A model generated the notes under the pieces. That model saw only the letters and a list, made by a program, of their open reading frames with translations, did no database searches and was not told the DNA's origin. Positions 57,345 through 64,000 of a stretch of 64,000 bases of DNA are shown piece by piece. A program made the translations under genes and the position numbers. The stretch is from Phytophthora hibernalis (lineage: Eukaryota; Oomycota; Peronosporomycetes; Peronosporales; Peronosporaceae), in the NCBI GenBank assembly GCA_012656075.1, contig JAAKBF010000094.1, positions 186,001 through 250,000 of the forward strand, read 5' to 3'. The stretch's first letter is position 1. Every line of letters begins with the position of its first letter.

Positions 57345-58591
57345 TTGATCTCACCTCTACCAGGCTCAACTTCTTTCTACCGACCGTCTCTCCCTCGACT
57401 GTCGCCCCTAGAAGCCATGACATGCTTCTCTTCTCTCGCGCTATCGGATTCTATTTGCCGCCGTCAACAAGAATGTCGCAGGAAGCAACTCGCGTTGAAA
57501 ATGGTCGCTCTTCTCCGTGTCCGAATGACGCAACGTGTTCGAAACTACTTGACCACAAGCGTGCTTATTTCTCCAAGCGAATCCCCCTGGGCAGCCATAT
57601 ACAAAAGCAGAGACGACAGTGCATTTATCAACACTGTGTCCTTGCCCGTGGCAGCATTCGAGATTTTGCTCCGGGAATTTTCGCACCATTACATCGTTAA
57701 AGTGGCCCTGGTAAACGCGGACGTCCTCCACGTTTTACCAGCATCAACAACGTTTTGGCGTGTATCCTGCATTTTTACTCAGCTGCTGTGGAGCAGAAGA
57801 CATTGAGTGCAATGTTTGGGGCAGTTCCGTCAACACTGTCGCGTAAGCAGAGATCGCCTTAAGAAAATCTCTTAAGGCAGTTCCAGACGCACAGATCCAG
57901 TGGCCAACATTTGAACAGCAACGTGAATGGGCTTCGCATGTTACACTCAAGGAACCGCTTGTTAAGGGATGTTTTGTGTTGCTGATGGTAAAAACTACGC
58001 CGTTCAAGAACCCTTATCAAGCGACGTGCAGAATGCTTATTTCAATGGTACGATTGTTTTGGTGATGTATTCTCTATCCACCGAACACTTGGCTTATTAT
58101 GAGTTTGAGGTTGGCTCCACGCGGTTAAGATAACCGGGGTACTCTGCTACGGCTTCGATGGAACACTGATCTGGGGTCGCCACAATCACACTGGTTCGTG
58201 GAATGATGGAGAAATGAGTCGGCGACTGCAATTTCGTCTTGCAGATACGACTAAAACAACACCAGTAGGTCGCTGTGCGACCGATTCAGCGTTTCCTGTT
58301 AGCGACGAGCTGGAAGGTTAGATCATCACCCCTTTAAAAGATAGAGACCTGGAACGAGCTAGTCCAGAGTGTCGTTATGGCCTTATTGCAATGAGCAACG
58401 CCATTACTTGTGTACGGCAATCTGCGGAGTGGGGCATGGGCTGCGCACCAAAGTGCTATAGACAGCTTTTGCTACCTTTACCTTACAACCCCGAAAAGAG
58501 AAGTCTGCGCCTCAGCAAAATCTATCGACTTAACAACCTCCGGGTACGAACGACAGGAATCAGTCAAATTCGCAGTGTGTACATGTCATGA
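57345..58591 (+). pseudogene. PIF/Harbinger transposase (DDE_Tnp_4)
   Basis: Across several frames one reads SPWAAIYKSRDDSAFINTVS, SGPGKRGRPPRFTSINNVLA, LHFYSAAVEQKTLSAMFGAV (the HTH-like region, about 57770), WPTFEQQREWASHV (57900), ADGKNYAVQEPLSSDVQNAY with the first catalytic Asp (57985), HNHTGSWNDGEMSRRL (58180), TDSAFPVSDELEG with the second Asp and a following stop (58280), and VRQSAEWGMG with the Glu (58410). The DDE triad is therefore present, but frames are broken by several slips and stops. Such elements jump with a 3-bp TWA target duplication; ends were not identified. Confidence 0.75.
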
Positions 58592-58779
58592 AATTAATAT
58601 CATCATAATAATGAAGATTCTTCGAAGTATTTACCTCGCTGCTGGACATGTCTGCCAAAATTTACACTAACACGACTGTAGCGCGATGTTTCTCACAGCA
58701 AATAAATGTATTTCGTTCGTGATCACACGAGAATGAAGATTGCGTCAGATCTCAGCTCTCAGCATCACCTTTTCGACAC

Positions 58780-59007
58780 CTATGGACTTGAGGATGGCTG
58801 CGCTGTCGGCTCAGGAGGAGGCCCAAACAGCTTCGTCATGAACATCAACATGAATTGCTGATTTTGGGCATCACGCGCGCTCGGCTGGTCTGTGAGTTGA
58901 AGACGCAGCTGACGTTCACGTTCTTCACGGGCCGATTCCCGTTCTTCTCGTTCTCGACGGAACTCAGCGTCTCTTGAGGATTGGCGTTGCTCCATAAGCA
59001 TCATCAT
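58780..59007 (-). CDS. Small coiled-coil ORF, possibly the Harbinger companion protein
   Basis: 75 residues. A Met-rich start (MMMLMEQRQSSRDAEFRRER) leads into a charged Arg/Glu coiled coil, then a Pro-rich end. PIF/Harbinger elements normally carry a second gene for a Myb/SANT-like DNA-binding protein, often in the opposite orientation to the transposase; its C-terminal coiled coil can look like this. No Myb domain is visible upstream (59010-59400), so only the tail may remain. Function is unproven. Confidence 0.35.
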   Translation of the reverse strand: MMMLMEQRQSSRDAEFRREREERESAREERERQLRLQLTDQPSARDAQNQQFMLMFMTKLFGPPPEPTAQPSSSP

Positions 59008-60055
59008 TTCGACTAAGCTGTTGTCGTATAGTGTCTGCCACTACTCAGCTCCGAAAGGAAGACGCGCTTCAACGAGGTCCAACATCCCTGTAAAAATACC
59101 AGGAGTAGTACGTACTAAAAACACAGCGCGTAGTCACGGTAGTGTACGTACGATTGATTTCGGAAGCCTTGAAGTTCTTTCCCTTCGTTTTGTTGGTACA
59201 GGAGGGCATCTTACCGCGGTGGGTTTTGGTTCTGTTAGGCCGAGAGGGAGTTTAGAAGTGAACGTTCGGTGGTCTTGGGGTATTACAGGACTCCATCGTC
59301 CTCGAGGACGATAGCTCTTTGGTATGGGATTCCCGCTGATTCTGGTGGTTGTCAATTACCGCACACAAACACAAGTTTACTCAGACGTTTTTCTCGTCTA
59401 AACAACGCTTGTGATTGGTATATGCATCACTTGCTCATGCATCTGTGCGTTCCATGTGCTTGCCAAAAAAATAGCTTGTCTTTTTTGGAAGACTGCAATT
59501 CCGTCGTCGAAAGCGCAGGGCAACTACCGGTAATGAACTTCACCTCATTTTTTCCAATCAAATTGATTTATTTTCCAAAACCGATCCGTCTTACGAATGC
59601 TCGACACAAGTGAACAAATCCGAGTGTTCGCAATACTTCAGCAACGACTATTCAATTTTTAAATTAAAAAATTTACGAGACTGCATTCGTCGCCTGCAAA
59701 TAATCGACGATCACAGTGGAAACGGTGACGCACTCTTGCTACATGTAGCGCAAACTGTTAAAAAGCCTGGTATAGTGTCCAGGCACTCGCGTTGCCACTA
59801 GCGCACAACAAAGCCAAAGAGGAAGTGATATTGCCTCAGCTTAGCATCCTACTTCTTCGCATGCATTCACTTCGCATCCTACCTCGTGCATCCAATCATC
59901 GTCTCTCACTTTGATACATCCAATCACCTCATGAGCGCCCCCTCCAGTACTCGGTTCCCTCGGAGCAGCTGCGCGACGCACCCTAGTCTACCAAGGTACT
60001 TTCCCGCTTCAACACTCCTCCTCGTCGAGCAGCGCGACTTTTCGTCTGCTGGATC
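59008..60055. other. Non-coding; may include the Copia 3' LTR
   Basis: No gene is seen. The Copia reading frame on the minus strand stops at 60056, so its 3' LTR should lie to the left of that point. The stretch 59750-60055, with three GCATCCT(A/T)CTTC-like repeats, is a candidate. Without the 5' LTR in the window its borders cannot be set. Confidence 0.3.
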
Positions 60056-63000
60056 CTAGTGCAGTCCGATAAGCTCCGTGAGCTCTTTCAGCTTTGGCGC
60101 CGCTAACACTTTCGTGAACATGTCCGCAGGCATCCGCTCACCTGCACAGTACTCCGCCTTCAACGCTCCTCGCTTCGTGTAGTCAACCATGAACTTTATC
60201 CGCACATCGATGTGCTTAGCTTTCGAAGACGCTTTCTCGCCGTCCAGCTGTGTTAATGCAGCCTGATTGTCAACTCGCAAACTCATTGGGCTTCCGCAGA
60301 CAACCCCTAGTTCTCCTGAAAGATCGCGGACTCCGAGTAGCTCCTGTGCCATGACTGACGCCGCCGTGTACTCCGCTTCCATCGTGGACAGGGACACCCC
60401 GCTTTGCTTCTTGCAGATCCAGCCCACCGGCATCCCATCCATTGTCACCAGCCCTCCTGTTACGGACTTGCGGTCTTCCTTATCCGCCGCGAAGTCAGCA
60501 TCACTATACGCCACCACCTCGAGCGGTTCTTCTCGCACTCGGTCACTGTGCATCCGCAGACGCAAGCTCTTCGACCCATCCAGGTATCGTAGAATTCTCT
60601 TGGCCAACTTCCAGTCTGCCATGGTCGGACAGTGCGCGCGTCTCGTAGCCTTGTGAACAGCGAACACAATATCCGGCCTCGTGCATCGAGCAACCCAAAG
60701 CAAACTCCCCACTAGGGAGCGAAACCTCGTCACGGTTACTGTATCCTCGCTTCCGTCAGCAGGGAGGAGGTCCGCAGCCTCCTCCAACTCTTCATTCCAT
60801 TCGGCTCCAATGGGGCTTTATCGAAAGCGATGCGAGTTCCTCAAAAAACGCATCAACGGCACTCTCCTCGGTTCAAGTGACCAGTAGGTCATCTACGTAC
60901 ACTCCAACAACCAGTAGGACGTTCCTCTTCCACCTGAAGAAAACACATATCGACTAGGCTCTGGCTCAAGCCAATCTCGGTCAGCTTCTGATGCAGGAGT
61001 TTGCTCCAAAGCCGCCCTGCCTGCTTCAGCCCGTACATGGCCTTCTTCAGCTCCAGACACACCTCGTTCTGACTAGACACCCCCAAACGTTGCAGCACGT
61101 CCTGTGCGATCACCATGCCCTGCGGAACGCGAATAAATATCTCCAAATCCGCCTCCTTATCAGCACGCACATATGCGTCCGGCACGTCCCCGTGCTTCGC
61201 AGGCACTCGCCATTTTCTCGCCAACTGTAATTCACCCCGAACTCTTGCTCGTTTCCACATGCTACGAGTCTCGCCTTCAGCCGTTCAATCAGTCCTTCTG
61301 CGTCTCGCTTGGTCTTGAAGACCCATTTCGCGTGCTGCGCGTGCACCCCCTCGGACGGGCACTACCTCCCATGCGCCGTTCTCCTCAAGAGCTCGCAGCT
61401 CCTCCGTCATTGCTTTCACCCAACCGTCCTTGTTTCTGCCACGCATAGCTTCACGGTAATTACCCGGGTCCACATCAATGACACTATTCACAACATTCGC
61501 TCCGGTCTCCTCCTCGCGTACGGTCGCTTCGGGCTCCTCCTGAGCCTGGCGTCCGATCGAGCCAGTTACCGGGCGCTCTCTCGTCCATTTTTTCTTTCGC
61601 TTGGACTTCTTGCTTCGTTTTCTCCCGCCCCGCCGCCCGCGCCATCGCGGTTAACTTCTGCATTCTCAGTTTCTCCATCGATACCAGCACCTTCAGCGAG
61701 CGAATCTTCCTGACCGCGGTCTTCGTCCTCGCTTAGGTACAGTCGTTGTACTTGTTCATTTTGGGTCTTGTCGAGTGTTTCTATGTTTCTGACATGCTGT
61801 ATACCCTATCCTTAGGCAGATACACTCGATATCCCTTTGTATCTTCCCCAATGCCCACAATCATTCCCTGCTGTGCTCTTTGAGAGAAGTTCTTGTTCCT
61901 TGGGTCACGGTACACCGTGCAAGGTGACCCAAATACGACGATCTCCCAAGAGACGGCGTTTGTTTAGTTAGTAGTTTCATGGGGAGGCGCGCCCCGGATT
62001 CGAGTTGGTCGGCGACCCATTTAATATGAAGGCCGCATATTTCACTGCGTCTCCCCAAAAACTCAGCGGGAGCCCGCATGCAAAAATCATACAGCGCGCC
62101 ATATTCATAATCGTCCGGTGCATCCTTTCAGTCTTCCCATTTCTCGCCTGATTGCGAGCCTCGCTCCGTTGCCGCGCAACTCCAGTGCGTTTGCAGAATA
62201 GATCCACGTTCTCGTACTCTCCTCCAGATTCCGTACGCAGAACGTGAATCTTGCAGTTAAACATCTTCTCAAAGATCACTAAAAAGTGCTCGAATTGTTT
62301 CGCCGCGGCATCCTTAGTGCGCGCGATGAAGACTTTGCAATAGTTGCTCTTGTGGTCCACGAAGTTGATCATGTAGCGGTTGTTGAGTCGGTCCCTGGGC
62401 ATCATGGGCCCTTTTAGATCAGAGCAAATCACTCCACCCACCCTGTCAATGGGTGAGTGGTCTCCAGTGTCTTTCTCAGACTGCCTGTTTGGCTTCCGCG
62501 CACGTGAGGCAATTCACACGCCGATGATCGGTAATCTCAATTCCCGAGCTCGGGCCACGCCCAAGCCGCTCGACCGCGTCGTAATTTAGGTGTCCCATGC
62601 GCTTGTGGAACCCCACAAGAGTCCCCTTTTGTACTGCGTTTGACGTCTCGTTAGGCACGTTCGCCTCCTGTTCAAGTACCACCATGATCACCTCCGACAG
62701 GGCCTCTCGTCGTTTCTCGACCGTCGCATGTACTACCAGCACGCTGCGTCTCATACTCACGTCAAACGCCACTCTTCCGCCGTTCTTCGCAGCTACCACA
62801 CGTTGTCCCTCTTTGTACGTGAGCACGTAGCCCTTCTCTTCCAACTTTCCATATGAGATCAAGTTGGGCACTACGTCCGCAGCGTAGTATACATCTGTGA
62901 GTTTTACTGTCTGAGCAATTCCGCATCCTGTCACCCGCAGTGACAGTGTACCCTTCTTGCTCACCCTCAGTGGCTCCCCGTTCGGCTGTAGGCACGCATC

Positions 63001-63960
63001 GTCGACTGCCTCGACATCCTCTAGCCCCGACTCATCGTTCACTAGGTGCCTACTTGATCCGCTATCCAGGATCCACGTCCTTTGGCCTCGGCCAACTCCT
63101 TGGTAATCGCGAGCGTCAGGTCGGGTCCGTTTCCCCCGCCTTCACCGCGCGTCGGACATGCTGCTCGCAGATGTCCAATCTCCCCACACTCGTGGCATCT
63201 TCTCGTCTCCGTTCTTGGCCGCTCTCCTACAGCAGCGACAACTTCACGTCCGAGGTTTCGCTGCCTGCCAGGATCCAGCTCCCACGCTAGCGCAAAGTGT
63301 GCGAGCTCCTCCGCCTGCTGCAAGTAATCCGTCCTCGTGTTGTCGACCTTGGCCATGAGAACGGTGCGCAGCTCAGCGGACGCGTACTGCACAACATTGT
63401 TCAACACCAAATAATCCGCCCCGCCTCCGCATGCTTCCGAAATAGCGACAAGGTACATGTAATGCTCCGGCCAGGTTCGGTTGGAGTCTTTCACCGCGGT
63501 GAAGAGTTTCATCGTTTGGGCGGGCGTTATGTTGGTCTTAAACGCCTCTAACATCCTCTCCAGGATGTACTGTAGTGTCGGCATCTGCATCCACCACGAC
63601 TCGACTTGTTTTTGTAGTAGCGTTCCGCAGTCCCCGACAAGTAGTGCCCCAGCAAGTCCACCTTCACGTCTTCGGGCCATGCGAACCCGCACGCCGACTG
63701 CCCCAGAGCAACGTGGCGCTCAAAACGCCTTCCCCACTCCAAAAAAACGAACCCAGTCCCACGTAGAGCTTCTTGCCGTCAAAGTCCCGGATTGCCAGCT
63801 TCTTTTGACGCGCATCAGGATATCTCATCCCCAGACTCTGTTGAGGCGGTGGACTTACTGCACCCGCCTGTGGTGGCGCTTCTCAACCTAATCCTGGCCC
63901 TGCACCAGCTCCAAGTCCTTGTTCGGCCACAGCTGCGGCATGAAGCCGCTGTAGCTCCGA
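60056..63960 (-). mobile_element. Copia LTR retrotransposon, gag-pol, truncated by the window edge
   Basis: Read leftward. gag ends with a zinc knuckle (CHECGEIGHLRAACP, about 63180). The protease active site (WILDSGSSRHLVNDE) at about 63065 is in a different frame. Then come the pre-integrase region (FHKRMGHLNYDAVERL ... CLTCAEAKQ), integrase (DHKSNYCKVFIARTKDAA, HVLRTESGGEY, GKTERMHRTI; 62440-61980), reverse transcriptase (GLKQAGRLWSKLLH; VGVYVDDLLVT then TGA near 60880) and RNase H (VAYSDADFAADKEDRKSVTG, LSTMEAEYTA, KHIDVRIKF) to the stop at 60056. PR-IN-RT-RH is the Copia order. Copia polyproteins are normally one frame; here at least four slips and one stop break it. Confidence 0.85.
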
Positions 63961-64000
63961 CATTAGCATGCCGTATCCTGGCTGTCGCTCGCCGAAGTAC

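Overview
The window looks like nuclear DNA of an oomycete, most likely Phytophthora or a close relative. The grounds are short GT-AG introns (60-93 nt), compact neighbouring genes on both strands, a GPI-anchored GH72 beta-glucanosyltransferase, and a mix of hAT, piggyBac, Crypton, PIF/Harbinger, Copia and LINE remnants. The species cannot be fixed by eye. No CRISPR array, tRNA or rRNA gene was recognised.

Layout. 1-2.3 kb: degenerate repeats and a broken ankyrin-repeat gene (-). 2.7-8.7 kb: three decayed hAT transposons. 8.7-11.5 kb: a dead Nup85-like fragment (-) abutting a 5'-truncated LINE with a restriction-like endonuclease (+). 12.6-20 kb: a decayed APE-type LINE (-). 21-25.6 kb: an orphan fragment, a fourth hAT, and a Mutator-like N-terminus next to a Ulp1 protease C-terminus. 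25.97-29.74 kb: a piggyBac element whose two ends can be seen. 31.3-34.1 kb: a Crypton tyrosine recombinase with a small intact chromodomain ORF downstream.

35.2-54.6 kb is a gene-dense host island: secreted 5'-nucleotidase (+), GH72 glucanosyltransferase (+), two divergent Ctr copper transporters (-/+), a PDCD4-like MA3 protein (-), a very long RS/RRM/RanBP2-zinc-finger protein (-), a Dus1-type tRNA-dihydrouridine synthase (+), and a multidomain AWS-SET-RRM-cyclin-CDK-like protein (-). 55-64 kb is transposon territory again: a second Crypton (+), a PIF/Harbinger transposase (+), and a Copia element (-) that runs off the window.

The most striking item is complement(50021..54592). It is a SETD2-like histone methyltransferase apparently fused to an RRM-like domain, a two-fold cyclin and a CDK-like kinase domain in which the lysine, HRD and DFG motifs are all degenerate. 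In other eukaryotes H3K36 methylation and CDK12/cyclin K phosphorylation of the RNA polymerase II tail are linked by separate proteins. Here they may be physically joined.

Caveat. Many otherwise conserved reading frames, in host genes as well as transposons, are broken by apparent one-base losses, often in short homopolymers. This looks more like uncorrected sequencing error than decay, so frame breaks in the host island should not be read as proof of pseudogenes.
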